From Niabella soli DSM 19437 (lineage in GTDB: Bacteria; Bacteroidota; Bacteroidia; Chitinophagales; Chitinophagaceae): DNA of 64,000 nucleotides. Below the pieces are notes generated by a model. The model was not told where the DNA came from. It did not search any database and worked only from the letters and a program-made list of their open reading frames with translations. The stretch's first letter is position 1. Every line of letters starts with the position of its first letter. Location of the stretch: NCBI RefSeq assembly GCF_000243115.2, contig NZ_CP007035.1:2976001-3040000 (forward strand). Reading direction: 5' to 3'. Shown one piece after another: positions 15,370-25,467 of this stretch. Made by a program: the position numbers and the translations under genes.

Positions 15370-16614
15370 TTACGGATCCAAAGGGTCCCCCGTATTGATC
15401 TGTGTGGAACAGGCAGCAGGATAAAATGCCACTGTTGTGTCCGACAATTGTTTCATGCGCTCAAAAGGGAGGTATTTCAGATCTCTCCTGCAGACCCGCT
15501 CAAAATTTTCTCCGGCAATGTATCGGATATGAGCAACATCGCTTACCCCCAAAACGGGTTTATTTGCCGGCACTTTATTCTCGTATAGGATGCGGTTTGC
15601 ATTCCGGATGTTGGTGGTAGTATGGCGGGCATGCGGCTCTATAATGATCACACCGGCAGGAACGGAGAGGCTATCCGTTAAATATTTTTTCATTTCCACC
15701 GCTTCGCAATATTTGGTCTGAAAGGGATGCACATATCCCCCGCTAACAATAATAAAAGGCGCCTTGCCTGATTTAAACAACGCGGAAGCCGCTGCGCACC
15801 TTTCTTTATTGTGCACACTAATAGGCACATCGGGCGTCTCGGGGCCTTCCCCAAAAACCAGTATGGCGCTAAAAGGAAACTGCCGCCATTGAACAGACCG
15901 GATTTGCTGACAGGGTTGTTCATTTATCTTGCTTAAGGGAAGCAACCGGGCAGCTTCATCGTGACGATTCAACTGCAATATCCTGAGACAGATGCGGAGT
16001 AGTGGTTGAAAAAATAATTCTTCTTCCCTTCCATTTTCAAGTACAGCCGTTATAAGATGCCCGACTGAATCAAAGTAGGGCGGGCTATTTACAGGGAAAG
16101 ACGCAGCATCTACTTTGGGATACTGCAACCCTTTATTTTGAAGATACGCCCTGATAATATAATTGATTCCGGCGGCTTCTTCTTCCCATGCCTCCCTGAA
16201 TAAAGAAGCATCAGGAAGCGAATCACTTAATTTATAGAAACCCGTTGCACGAATACTATCCTTTATCCATTGCCGGAGCTTTCCGTTGTTTTGAAACAAG
16301 CTGCTCAATTGCCTTGCTATCGCCGCGTCTTCCCCTGGCTTTATCAACATTGCATCGGCAATGCAAGCTAAGTTAGCACAGGAATCTATCGCCTGTTGCA
16401 GCACCGTGCGCTTTTGCACCATTAACCGTTGCAAAACGACATCAGCAGCAACCGCTGTAGCTACCGGAGGATGCGCTTCCATTGCATCCAGTAAATAAAA
16501 GATCCGTTTTTGTAAAATCCTGGTTTCGTCCTGGTGAATGCCCTCCTGGCTATAAGATACAAAGGTACTGCAAACAAGACCGAACGTTAGGGCAATAACA
16601 GAAAGGCGTTTCAT
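15370..16614 (-). CDS. exported DUF218 (YdcF/ElyC-like) protein
   Basis: Protein of 414 residues with a signal peptide (MKRLSVIALTFGLVCSTFVS, cleavage near SYSQ). An N-terminal helical region of about 240 residues has no family I recognise. The C-terminal part (about 250-400) is a DUF218 domain: AILVFGEGPETPD, a Rossmann-like SGKAPFIIVSGGYVHP, YCEAVEMKKYLTDSLSVP and EPHARHTTTNIRNANRIL. DUF218 proteins such as SanA and ElyC act in envelope integrity or peptidoglycan precursor metabolism; the specific reaction is not known. It stands alone, leftward, with a MITE-like element in its upstream region. Confidence 0.8.
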   Translation of the reverse strand: MKRLSVIALTFGLVCSTFVSYSQEGIHQDETRILQKRIFYLLDAMEAHPPVATAVAADVVLQRLMVQKRTVLQQAIDSCANLACIADAMLIKPGEDAAIARQLSSLFQNNGKLRQWIKDSIRATGFYKLSDSLPDASLFREAWEEEAAGINYIIRAYLQNKGLQYPKVDAASFPVNSPPYFDSVGHLITAVLENGREEELFFQPLLRICLRILQLNRHDEAARLLPLSKINEQPCQQIRSVQWRQFPFSAILVFGEGPETPDVPISVHNKERCAAASALFKSGKAPFIIVSGGYVHPFQTKYCEAVEMKKYLTDSLSVPAGVIIIEPHARHTTTNIRNANRILYENKVPANKPVLGVSDVAHIRYIAGENFERVCRRDLKYLPFERMKQLSDTTVAFYPAACSTQINTGDPLDP

Positions 16615-16634
16615 TTTTTAATACTTATTTTGTT

Positions 16635-16771
16635 GAGGCTGTATCATAAGGCTCCATTGTCATACCTCCCGATAGCCATCGGGATGATCCGTAATAACGT
16701 ATGGTTATTAATAGCTTCTGAAACAAATTCAGAACGACCTTTCGTTGTAAAACAACTTTTGATATAGCTTC
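16635..16771. mobile_element. MITE-like element with imperfect terminal inverted repeats
   Basis: Ends GAGGCTGTATCATAAG (16635-16650) and CTTTTGATATAGCTTC (16756-16771) are inverted copies matching at 13 of 16 positions. The 137-bp body has no ORF but holds four small hairpins: CCCGAT/ATCGGG (16668-16683), TAATAAC/GTTATTA, CTGAA/TTCAG and GTTGT/ACAAC. No clear target duplication was found. It lies between the TIM-barrel gene and the DUF218 gene, filling almost the whole spacer. Confidence 0.55.
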
Positions 16772-16787
16772 TTCAGTTTATAATTAA

Positions 16788-17753
16788 TTATTGATAGGCG
16801 GGCCGTATATATTTTTCCTGGATATATTGCTGGTACAGGAACTCGTAACAGGCCGCAAGATCCCGCAGGTTCTTATAGTGGCATTCGTACATAAAGGGAC
16901 CTGTATACCCTGCCTGGTACAACGCGTCAATAATAGCGGGCCAGTTATTCATTCCTTTGCCCGAACAAGGGTAATAATGCAATTCATGCGCACCATCACC
17001 ATCTGCAACATGGATGAACCTGAGCCGGCGCCCCAATGCCCGGATCAATTGCTCCGGGTGCAAAATATGGTTCATATCAACCGCGCCGTAAATATCCGGG
17101 GGCAGGCGGTTCAGAATACCCATCATCTCCTCAACGGTTCTGCAAAGTGGCCGTTCAAATTTTATCCCTTTCCGCTCCACATACAACTCCGGCCCTGTCA
17201 TATTTTCTATAACGCAGATGGCGTTGATGTCTTTTACTGGTTTTTCCAGCTCCTGCACTGATTTTATAAGCTGCAGAATATGTGCCTCCCGATGATCCGG
17301 ATCAAGATACCAACTGGGGTGAAATAATACCACTTCCGGTTGCAGCACCCGGCAGAGCTGCAGCACTTTTTTATGGGCCGCCACCACCCTTTTCCGCACC
17401 GCTTCATCCGTAAGGGAAAGATCGATCCATTGCCCATAGGCCATATGAATGGCAGCGATTTTTATTCCTGCAGCAACTGCCGCTTTCTTTGCGCTTGCAG
17501 CTTCAGCGGCCATTTTATTATCGTCCCATTTAAAATCACCCTTTGCATCAAACCATTCGTTCACGCCTACCTGCAGGCAGGAAATTCCGGCAGCTTTTGC
17601 GGATTGCATACTTTCCGGGGTGATTTTTGATATGGATATGGAATAACCAACGGCCAGTGGACGGGGAAGCGAATCCGGCACAAAAGAGTTGCCTAAAACC
17701 GGTACAACTGCCACCCACAGGATCAACAGAAATAAATAATTTATTTTTTTCAT
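16788..17753 (-). CDS. exported sugar phosphate isomerase/epimerase-like TIM-barrel protein
   Basis: Protein of 321 residues with a signal peptide (MKKINYLFLLILWVAVVPVLG). The mature part is an AP-endonuclease-2/xylose-isomerase-like TIM barrel: ISCLQVGVNEWFD, VVLFHPSWYLDPDH, CVIENMTGPELYVERK, GAVDMNHILHP, LRFIHVADGDGAHELHYYP and PFMYECHYKN. The likely metal ligands (Glu, Asp/His, His, Glu) are all present. Such exported barrels often accompany Bacteroidota Sus loci and are assumed to act on sugar or polyol derivatives in the periplasm. It begins 45 bases after the SusD stop and is probably the last gene of the ECF-FecR-SusC-SusD unit. Confidence 0.85.
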   Translation of the reverse strand: MKKINYLFLLILWVAVVPVLGNSFVPDSLPRPLAVGYSISISKITPESMQSAKAAGISCLQVGVNEWFDAKGDFKWDDNKMAAEAASAKKAAVAAGIKIAAIHMAYGQWIDLSLTDEAVRKRVVAAHKKVLQLCRVLQPEVVLFHPSWYLDPDHREAHILQLIKSVQELEKPVKDINAICVIENMTGPELYVERKGIKFERPLCRTVEEMMGILNRLPPDIYGAVDMNHILHPEQLIRALGRRLRFIHVADGDGAHELHYYPCSGKGMNNWPAIIDALYQAGYTGPFMYECHYKNLRDLAACYEFLYQQYIQEKYIRPAYQ

Positions 17754-17798
17754 TATTCTTTAGTATTGTTTTCAAAAAAAGTAATTACGCTCATTGCT

Positions 17799-19559
17799 TT
17801 ACCAGCCCGGATTCTGGACAAGACTTTTATTCAGGGTAAGCTCCTCTAAAGGAATAGGATAATAGTAATCCTTCGGCTCCTGAAACTGGATCTTATTTCT
17901 ATAAGGATAAAAGTTTCCGGAAGTGCCGTTGGTTAATGGCCGCTGACGGATATTGATCTTGGTGGCCACCCCTGCCGGCGCTCCGGAGGCATCCCCATCG
18001 TAAAGATAAACATCCGGTTTGCCATCGTTATTGAAATCAAAAGCACCTAAACGTGAAAAATAAATGCCCAGCATCGGTTGTTCCAGTTTTTTACCATCTT
18101 TCCATCGCATCAGGTCATCCCACCGCAGGCCTTCATTAAACATTTCGATCCGGCGTTCCCTGCGTATTTCCAGTATTATTCCTTTATTGGCACCGGCAAC
18201 ATTGGGATATTCCGCACCCAGGTAAGTGTCCGGATTGCCATTGTCATGAACCAGGTTTGCCGGAGGCATCCCTGCCCGGCTTCTTAGTTTATTAATGGTA
18301 TTGTCAAGATCCGCCTGGGTTAAGGTACCCAACTCTGCTTTTGCCTCGGCGTTAATAAGAAGCGCTTCCGCATAGCGGAATAAGATAATATCATTATAGG
18401 CACTGCTGGCGCCCCACTGATCCCTGGTGGCTAATGCTTTTATTACGCGATACCCGGTTGTAGTAATGTTCAGGTTAACCGGCTCCACTGCTGTTTCGCC
18501 ATAGACCGTAAAACCGGGACCTGCTACAATCTGCGTCAGGCGCGGATCGCGGCGCTGCATCTCCGCGTAAAAACCCAGTGTATCGTGGCCGGCAATATCT
18601 GTAAAGCGACTGCCATCAGCCATTAAAAAGCCGTTTACAAAATCTTTGGTAGCGCCCCATGATCCGGATGTTGGCGAGGTCATTAAATAGGACAACGTAT
18701 GATGTGCAAATGTGGGGTTGTAATCCTTGGCCAGAATGGTTTCTGTTGCGTCCTGATCGCTTCGCGCAAAAAGCGTGCGGTAAGCCGCAGCGGCGCCCCC
18801 GGTTGTAAACAGTTTGTAGGCGCCGGAGCTGATCAGTTGCCCCGCCGCATCAGCAGCGTCCTGCAGCCACTTTTCTGCCGAGCTTTGCAAATTCAGTTCT
18901 GTATGATATTTCCTGAAAGTACCTTCATGCAGGCAGATGCGCGCTTTTAAGAGCAATGCCGTATACTTCGTAATTTTGTTAACCTGCACTTCTGCAGACA
19001 AATTCGCAACGGCATTATTGATATCGGCAAGCACGGAATCCATTACTTCGGTCCTGGGGTCGCGGGCTTTATACAGATCGGCATCCCCTGCTTCCAGCAC
19101 CTTACTATACCAGGGTACATCACCAAAGGTTTTAACCTTGTCAAAATAGAAGTAGGCCCTGAAAAAACGGGCGATGGCGCCGTATTTAATCCTGGCGGCT
19201 TCATCCGGGCATTTCTGATAATTCTGAAAAAAGAAATTAATAGCCCGCAGATTAGACCATGCCCAGCCACCGGAACCTCTTTGTACGGGTACCAGCCTGG
19301 TACCCGTAATCTGGGCGGGCTCAATCAGGGATACAACGTCATCCGAAGTAGAAAGGCCATAAGTAGCATCATAAAGATGGTAATCCGGCAACATATCATA
19401 AAAATCGTTGGTATACACTTCCAGATCAGTAGCAGTATTAAAGAACTGATCGGCATCCAGCCGGTCCTTTGGAGGTTGGTCCAGATAGTTTTTATTACAA
19501 CTGCATAACAATAAAATGGCCCCTGTAAAAAATAATATAGTATTTAGTAGATTCTTCAT
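17799..19559 (-). CDS. SusD/RagB-family surface lipoprotein (system 1)
   Basis: Protein of 586 residues, lipoprotein signal with lipobox LLCSC (lipidated Cys21). SusD features: YLDQPPKDRLDADQFFN after the anchor, TPR-like helices (LLKARICLHEGTF), the C-terminal ILEIRRERRIEMFNEGLRWDDLMRWK motif and the closing YYYPIPLEELTLNKSLVQNPGW. It acts as the substrate-capturing lid on the SusC channel at the cell surface. The gene follows its SusC partner by 29 bases. Substrate unknown. Confidence 0.95.
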   Translation of the reverse strand: MKNLLNTILFFTGAILLLCSCNKNYLDQPPKDRLDADQFFNTATDLEVYTNDFYDMLPDYHLYDATYGLSTSDDVVSLIEPAQITGTRLVPVQRGSGGWAWSNLRAINFFFQNYQKCPDEAARIKYGAIARFFRAYFYFDKVKTFGDVPWYSKVLEAGDADLYKARDPRTEVMDSVLADINNAVANLSAEVQVNKITKYTALLLKARICLHEGTFRKYHTELNLQSSAEKWLQDAADAAGQLISSGAYKLFTTGGAAAAYRTLFARSDQDATETILAKDYNPTFAHHTLSYLMTSPTSGSWGATKDFVNGFLMADGSRFTDIAGHDTLGFYAEMQRRDPRLTQIVAGPGFTVYGETAVEPVNLNITTTGYRVIKALATRDQWGASSAYNDIILFRYAEALLINAEAKAELGTLTQADLDNTINKLRSRAGMPPANLVHDNGNPDTYLGAEYPNVAGANKGIILEIRRERRIEMFNEGLRWDDLMRWKDGKKLEQPMLGIYFSRLGAFDFNNDGKPDVYLYDGDASGAPAGVATKINIRQRPLTNGTSGNFYPYRNKIQFQEPKDYYYPIPLEELTLNKSLVQNPGW

Positions 19560-19588
19560 TTCACTCTGTTTTAAATAGTTCAGATGGC

Positions 19589-22500
19589 TTAGAGTTGTAA
19601 ATTCACTCCAAATGAAAACGTTTTCCCAATGGGATAGTCCTGCAGATCCGTTCTGTTGACCGCTGAGCCGGGATCGGAAAAGTTGGTTCCTGACCCTGCC
19701 TGTTCGGGATCCACATATTTTGTCAGCTTACCGAACCGCCAGGTGAGTATGTTTTCGCCGCTGAAATAGATCCGCAACTGTTTTACATTAATTCTCCTTA
19801 ACAGCGATTGTGGAAGGGTATAGCCCACGGTAAGATTCTTAACCCGCAGGTACCCTACATTTGTCAGGTAGTAATCATTGAACTCATACAAATCCCTGTT
19901 GGCGCCTAATGCATCGTATCCCCTGTAAATTTGCGGGTAATAACCATTGGGATTATCAGGGCTCCAGGCATCTGCCACCAGATCCTTCCGGATAAAGGAA
20001 GAGTAAGGGCGATCATAGGTTCCCCAATAAATAAACCCGGTGGGATACCAGTCCTGGTGCATGACGCCGGCGCCCGCAACCAGAATGTCAAAATTTTTCC
20101 AGTCTGCCCCCAATGTAAATCCAAACGGGAACTGCGGCATGGCATTTCCGATCGGCTTCAGGTCCCCGTGATCTGCCAGGGTATAATTTCCATTGTCGAT
20201 CACCCCGTCCCCGTCAAGATCAACGTATTTAATATCTCCTGCCCGGAGTTTTTTCCATTCGGTATTGGTTACCACGTTAAAGATGTAGTTATATACTTTG
20301 CCAAGGTCCTTGGATGGATTGCTGAACTGGCTTTGATAAGCGGCTGCTTCCTCATCGGTTTTAAACTGGCCGTCTATATGATACCCCCAGATCTCTCCCA
20401 GCTTCTGGCCGTTCCAATAGGTGCTCATAAGACCGTTGGGGTTCGGGTAGCTGGTAATGACCCCCTTAAAATTATACAGGCTGAGGGTAGCATTTACATG
20501 CAGCGGGGATTGACTGACCATAAACTGATCATTATAGCCCAGGCTTAATTCAAAGCCCCTGTTCCTGAGGCTGGCAATATTCTCCTTGGGTTCGGAGGCA
20601 CCAAAGACACCGGGTAAGGGAGATCCGGGCACATACATACCAGACGTATTTTTTTGATACCAGTCAAACGATGCCGTAAGTTTATTTCTTAAAAAACCCA
20701 GATCTATTCCGTAATCAATGGTGCGGGTACTTTCCCAGCTTACCACACTGGGCAGGGGCGATGGTGGTCCCACATAATTCAGCCTGCTGCCGCCCACCAG
20801 CCAATTGGACTGGCCAAGACCCAATATCCGGGAAAACGTATAAAGCCCCACATTCTGATTGCCCAGTTTACCATAGGAGGATCTTAATTTCAAGGTGCTG
20901 ATGGCATCCTTTAAGGGTTCCCAGAATTTTTCACTGCTAACAAACCAGCCACCGGAAACGGAAGGGAAAAAGCCCCAGCGGCTAACGGCAGGGAACCGGG
21001 AAGAACCGTCGTAGCGGGCATTTACCGCCAGCAGGTATTTGTTTTTGTAGTCATAGTTAAATCGTCCAAAATATCCCTGCACGGCCCAAATACTTGCCGC
21101 GCCGTCCGCCCGCAGCAGGTTGGTGCCCAGATTCAGGTTAGATAAGCTGCTGATGAGCAGGTCTCCCTGCTGGGCTGTAATGTCATCAGAATTGTAGTTT
21201 TCCTGGTTATAGCCCAGCATTAGTTTAAAATGATGATCAAGGGCCACATTTTTTGTATAAGTGCCGTATATGTTCAGCACGTTGTAATAATTCCGGTTGC
21301 GCACTTCCGTAAGGCTGTTTACACCGGTTGTTTGCCGCAACATTTTCGGGCCGGTCAGGTAGTCGAACTTATTCAGGCGCGTGGAGTTTGCAATATGATT
21401 GATGGTATTGCTGTAGTCAAAATTCAATACCAATCCCTTTGCAGGCGTAAGCACCCCGCTAAAGGTATTTATAAACTGTTCGGAATAATTCCGGATCCAG
21501 TTATTACCCGCTTCCAAAGCGGCCTGGGCGCCTCCCCCGTAATAATCGAAAGGAACTCCGTTTATTTCATTGGGTTGAAAAGGAAATAAATAGTACCAGG
21601 TGGTATTGCTCCAGATGCCACCGAAACCGGTCTTGTACCCTCCGTACTCGATCTGGTTATTGGTGCTGAACTGTATATTGTCTGAAAGCCGCAACCAGTC
21701 CGTTGCCTTGAAGCTGACGTTTGCTTTCAGATTATACTTAACCAGGTTAGCATCCACAATGTTCTGTATGCTGGATGTTTTGTAATACCTGCCCGAAAGG
21801 TAGGCCTGGATCCTGTCATTACCACCGGAAACAGCTATGGTATGGTTCTGGAAAGGCTGCCATTTGCGGAACAGGTAATCATACCAATCTGTATGGTAGA
21901 AGAATTTATTTTCCCCGTTTGGCTGGGTCCTGTAAAAAGGGGCGAGCTTGCCCTGCGATACCAGTCGTATAGTATCCCAGTCGGCGCCGGTATACCCGGT
22001 ATAATTTGTGCCATTATACCCCAAAAGGGCAGCATCCACCGTTTTCCCGAATTCATAGGGGTCATCGATAAAATCGGTACGGGTAGTGGGGGTGGTCCAG
22101 CCCAGGTTATTGGTATAGTTAACAGCCAGCTTGCCCTCTTTTCCCTTTTTGGTTGTTATTAATATCACTCCAAAAGCACCGCGGGCGCCATAAATGGCGG
22201 CGGAAGCCGCATCTTTTAAAACGGTCACGCTTTCTACATCGGCCGGGTTGATCCGTTCTATATCGCCCTCAATGCCATCCACCAGGATCAACGGGCCTCC
22301 TCCGTTAACGGAATTGAAACCGCGGATATTGATGTCAGGAGTGGCACCGGGATCGCCATTATTTGACTGGATATTTAAGCCCGGCAGCAATCCCTGCAAT
22401 GAAGTTGCCAGGTTGGGCACCGGCCGGGAAGCAATATAGGTTGACCCAACCTGGCTGATAGCGCCGGTAAGATCTCCTTTTTTTTGCGTGCCATACCCTA

Positions 22501-23173
22501 CTACCACCACATCGTTCAGCCCGGTTACCTGTTCCTCCAGCGCAATACTGATCGCTGCTTCGCTGTTCACTTTTATTCTTTTTGACTGATAGCCCACGCA
22601 GGTAATTTCCAGTTCTACCGGCAGGTTGCCGGGAGTCCGGAGGGTAAACCTGCCGGCACTGTCCGTGGTAGTTCCTATGGAAGTGCCAACGATCAGAACA
22701 GAAACATTCGACAGCGGCTGGCCGTCTCTTTTTAGTACCCGTCCGTGAAGGACCAAGGGAGGCGGGGGCGGCAAGGACAGGATCGCCCCATCCGGAACAT
22801 TATTGTCCCTGGTGGATCTGATGACGATTGTTTTGCCAATAATCTCATAAGAAAGCTTTTCTCCCTTTAAGGCCGCTGCAAGCGCTTGCTGAAGGGATGC
22901 GTTCTTTACTTTGATCGTTATCCTTCCCGACGCATTTAAAATTTCGGAGGTGGATACCAGTTCATACCCACTTTGTTGCCTGATCTTTTTCAGAACCACC
23001 TCCAGGGGTACATTGGTCTCCGTAAGGGTGATCTGGGAATAACCCCTTGCGCTTACGTGAATGCAGGCTATCAATAACATAATAGGAATCAGCTTCATAA
23101 TCTTCAAGATTTGGCTTGAGCATTCCGGTGAAAAATGCCGCTGGTAAGCAAGTAAAAGAACTTTTAAATCCAT
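19589..23173 (-). CDS. SusC/RagA-family TonB-dependent transporter with STN signalling domain (system 1)
   Basis: Outer-membrane transporter of 1194 residues. Order: signal peptide (to about 47, ending ARGYSQ); STN domain at about 48-122 (VPLEVVLKKIRQQSGYEL, ITIKVKNASLQQAL), which contacts a FecR anti-sigma factor; carboxypeptidase-D-like beta-sandwich at about 141-220; plug from about 226 (VVVGYGTQKKGDLTG, NIRGFNSVNGGGPLILVDG, VESVTVLKDAASAAIYGARG); then the 22-strand barrel ending TFSFGVNLQL. Together with the upstream FecR and ECF sigma genes this is a trans-envelope signalling transporter: substrate binding should release the sigma factor. 144 bases separate it from fecR. Confidence 0.95.
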   Translation of the reverse strand: MDLKVLLLAYQRHFSPECSSQILKIMKLIPIMLLIACIHVSARGYSQITLTETNVPLEVVLKKIRQQSGYELVSTSEILNASGRITIKVKNASLQQALAAALKGEKLSYEIIGKTIVIRSTRDNNVPDGAILSLPPPPPLVLHGRVLKRDGQPLSNVSVLIVGTSIGTTTDSAGRFTLRTPGNLPVELEITCVGYQSKRIKVNSEAAISIALEEQVTGLNDVVVVGYGTQKKGDLTGAISQVGSTYIASRPVPNLATSLQGLLPGLNIQSNNGDPGATPDINIRGFNSVNGGGPLILVDGIEGDIERINPADVESVTVLKDAASAAIYGARGAFGVILITTKKGKEGKLAVNYTNNLGWTTPTTRTDFIDDPYEFGKTVDAALLGYNGTNYTGYTGADWDTIRLVSQGKLAPFYRTQPNGENKFFYHTDWYDYLFRKWQPFQNHTIAVSGGNDRIQAYLSGRYYKTSSIQNIVDANLVKYNLKANVSFKATDWLRLSDNIQFSTNNQIEYGGYKTGFGGIWSNTTWYYLFPFQPNEINGVPFDYYGGGAQAALEAGNNWIRNYSEQFINTFSGVLTPAKGLVLNFDYSNTINHIANSTRLNKFDYLTGPKMLRQTTGVNSLTEVRNRNYYNVLNIYGTYTKNVALDHHFKLMLGYNQENYNSDDITAQQGDLLISSLSNLNLGTNLLRADGAASIWAVQGYFGRFNYDYKNKYLLAVNARYDGSSRFPAVSRWGFFPSVSGGWFVSSEKFWEPLKDAISTLKLRSSYGKLGNQNVGLYTFSRILGLGQSNWLVGGSRLNYVGPPSPLPSVVSWESTRTIDYGIDLGFLRNKLTASFDWYQKNTSGMYVPGSPLPGVFGASEPKENIASLRNRGFELSLGYNDQFMVSQSPLHVNATLSLYNFKGVITSYPNPNGLMSTYWNGQKLGEIWGYHIDGQFKTDEEAAAYQSQFSNPSKDLGKVYNYIFNVVTNTEWKKLRAGDIKYVDLDGDGVIDNGNYTLADHGDLKPIGNAMPQFPFGFTLGADWKNFDILVAGAGVMHQDWYPTGFIYWGTYDRPYSSFIRKDLVADAWSPDNPNGYYPQIYRGYDALGANRDLYEFNDYYLTNVGYLRVKNLTVGYTLPQSLLRRINVKQLRIYFSGENILTWRFGKLTKYVDPEQAGSGTNFSDPGSAVNRTDLQDYPIGKTFSFGVNLQL

Positions 23174-23317
23174 AACTTCGTTTGGCCTGTCTGTCCGGCA
23201 GGAAGGTTTTAGTTAATACAATAATTGTCCGAAAGCGATTTTTATTAGCTTAGCCTGCATTCAAGCCGGGTTGTGCCGCAAACACTTCCCGGTTTTTTGT
23301 GCTGCTTTATCTGCTGT

Positions 23318-24559
23318 TTAGGTTTTGGCCGGCATAATGATAATTTTATTTCCGTTTATCTGAAAGCGTACGCCTCCGGTAGCCTCCAGTATCTTCAATA
23401 CCTGCGCAAGATCTGCCTCTTTTGAAATGGAGCCCCAGAAGTGTTGCCTGATAGCGCCCCTGTACTCTACCTGAACATCATACCACCGGGCGATCTGCTG
23501 CATAATGGTTTGAATATCTGTGTCCTTGTTAAAAACAAATCGCCCGTTCTTCCAGCCCATTACCTCGTCCAGGTCCACATTGTCCACAATGCTGATATTG
23601 CTGGCTACCTGCGCCTGCTGTCCAGGTTTTAATACCCTGGAGGCGCTCCCTTTTATTACCTGTACGGCCCCGTCCAGCAAGGTGATCCGGTCTGCCGCGT
23701 CATCCTTATAACTGTTAATATTAAAACGGGTTCCAAGATCTACCGTTTCGATCCCATTGGCTATCACTTTAAACGGCATCGAAGCATTATGCGTCACTTC
23801 AAAATATGCTTCACCCGTAATTTCCACTTTCCGTTCCCTGCCTGAAAATGCCGTGGGAAAACGTATAGATGAAAGTGCGTTTAACCAAACCTTGGTACCA
23901 TCTGCTAAGGTGATCTGGTATTGCCCTCCCCGGGGCGTGGTAATGGTATTATAAAGTGGTGTTCCCTGTTTTTCATTTCCCATATCATATGCCAGGGCAC
24001 CGTTGTTCAGCTTAATGATACGGGTAGTTCCCTGCATTCCCAGCATGCCATTTTGGGCAGTGTCCAGCACCACTACCTCCCCGTTGGCAAGGGTCAGCGA
24101 TGCCCGGTTCCCCCCGGGCCGGATGGTGTGTTGCGCCCTGCTTACCACAGGTTGCTCTTTCACTATCTTATCCCCACTACTGAAATGCAATACAAGAAAA
24201 TAGCCCGCCAGTGCAACGGTTATCAAAACCGCGGCCGCTGAAAGCCCTGTTTTTAAAGTCCGGGAAATAGAAAACCGGCCCCTGGCAACCTTCAGCGCCT
24301 GGCCTTCTTTATTTATATGCCTTTCAATCTTTTCCCAAACTTCTGCTGCCGCGGTTTCCTGCACAGCAATTTTCTCTGCAGAAAAAATCGCCCGTAATTG
24401 TTCCTCCGCCTCCCGCATCTGGTCAAGGTTTGGAGGGGCCGTGTGTATCCATTCTCTCCAAAAGGCAGATGCATGTTCACTATTGTCTCTTATCCATTCG
24501 ATAAAAAAAGGGTCTTCCAGGAACGCTCCGGCAGTATATGTATTATAGTTTTTATTCAT
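23318..24559 (-). CDS. FecR-family anti-sigma/sigma regulator
   Basis: Inner-membrane regulator of 413 residues. Seen: cytoplasmic N-terminal helical part (about 1-100), one transmembrane segment (about 105-126, TGLSAAAVLITVALAGYFLV), the periplasmic FecR domain (about 195-290: TPRGGQYQITLADGTKVWLN, FPTAFSGRERKVEITGEAYF, PFKVIANG) and a C-terminal DUF4974/STN-like domain (about 335-410). It relays occupancy of the STN domain of SusC to the sigma factor encoded 112 bases upstream. Confidence 0.95.
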   Translation of the reverse strand: MNKNYNTYTAGAFLEDPFFIEWIRDNSEHASAFWREWIHTAPPNLDQMREAEEQLRAIFSAEKIAVQETAAAEVWEKIERHINKEGQALKVARGRFSISRTLKTGLSAAAVLITVALAGYFLVLHFSSGDKIVKEQPVVSRAQHTIRPGGNRASLTLANGEVVVLDTAQNGMLGMQGTTRIIKLNNGALAYDMGNEKQGTPLYNTITTPRGGQYQITLADGTKVWLNALSSIRFPTAFSGRERKVEITGEAYFEVTHNASMPFKVIANGIETVDLGTRFNINSYKDDAADRITLLDGAVQVIKGSASRVLKPGQQAQVASNISIVDNVDLDEVMGWKNGRFVFNKDTDIQTIMQQIARWYDVQVEYRGAIRQHFWGSISKEADLAQVLKILEATGGVRFQINGNKIIIMPAKT

Positions 24560-24671
24560 TTAAGCCAATCGTTTGCAGGCATCCGCTAATAAAGGACAGT
24601 GCGATTGCATTTTTTACCCCATCAAAACGGATCTTTTTTTAAAATTTTTCTGTTTTTATTATTTAGCAGCG

Positions 24672-25283
24672 CTAAGCGAATATTTCCCGGCAACAAGCAG
24701 TTAATAAACCGAGCAGCAAAATATCAGACACATGTAATAGTTGTTTCAAGGTATCAAGACCTCTCGCCTTTAGCTTGTACACCGCTTTAAGAGAGCTGTT
24801 CATTATTCTGGCTATTTCCTCATAGTCCAGTTCTTCAAAATAACGCAGATAGATGAGCTCCTTTTGTTTGGGTGTTAGCTGGTTGAGTGCGGCCAGTAAT
24901 TTTTGTGTTTGTAATAAGTGTGATTCCCTGGCGATATATTTTGATTCGGCAGAAAATACCATTTCAAATTCATCCTTCATCTCCAGCGACCGTACTGGTC
25001 TTTTACTGCTTTGCTGTATTTTATTATACAATGCAGACCGGAGCGATACCAGCAGATAGGGTTTTATTTTTGTGATGTTCTCAAAATTGGATCGGTTAGT
25101 CCATATTTTTATAAAAAGATCCTGTATGGTATCTTTTACCAGTTCTTCATTGGCCGTAATCCGCACGCCATATTCATACAAGCTTTTGAAATGGTTAAAA
25201 TAGATATTGGCAAGCGCCTCCTGTTTTCCTTCCTTTAAGGATTGCCATAAATGATAGTCATCCTTTATATCTTCTGCCGGCAT
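24672..25283 (-). CDS. ECF RNA polymerase sigma factor (FecI-like, Bacteroidota type)
   Basis: Protein of 203 residues. Region 2: NIYFNHFKSLYEYGVRI, VKDTIQDLFIKIW; region 4: LTPKQKELIYLRYFEELDYEEIA, SSLKAVYKLKARGLDTL (helix-turn-helix). The ATG at 25283 gives the usual length; a longer form would need a TTG start at 25352. The C-terminal tail after region 4 is unusually hydrophobic (ILLLGLLTA, then Cys-Cys). With FecR and STN-SusC it forms a classic cell-surface signalling set that should direct transcription of the SusC/SusD unit. Transcribed divergently from the dioxygenase gene. Confidence 0.93.
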   Translation of the reverse strand: MPAEDIKDDYHLWQSLKEGKQEALANIYFNHFKSLYEYGVRITANEELVKDTIQDLFIKIWTNRSNFENITKIKPYLLVSLRSALYNKIQQSSKRPVRSLEMKDEFEMVFSAESKYIARESHLLQTQKLLAALNQLTPKQKELIYLRYFEELDYEEIARIMNSSLKAVYKLKARGLDTLKQLLHVSDILLLGLLTACCREIFA

Positions 25284-25467
25284 ACCGCTTTTAAATAAGG
25301 AGGAAGATACATCTTTTATCGAAAGAAAAACAAAGTGCGTTTTGTTTCGCAAACTTTCTAGCCGTCACCGGTATCCCCTGCACACAGGCTATTGGGAGGA
25401 TAACATTACCTGATCGCCGTAACCAAGTATTGGCGTAATTTTATTGCTTAATAGTAAAACAATAGCG

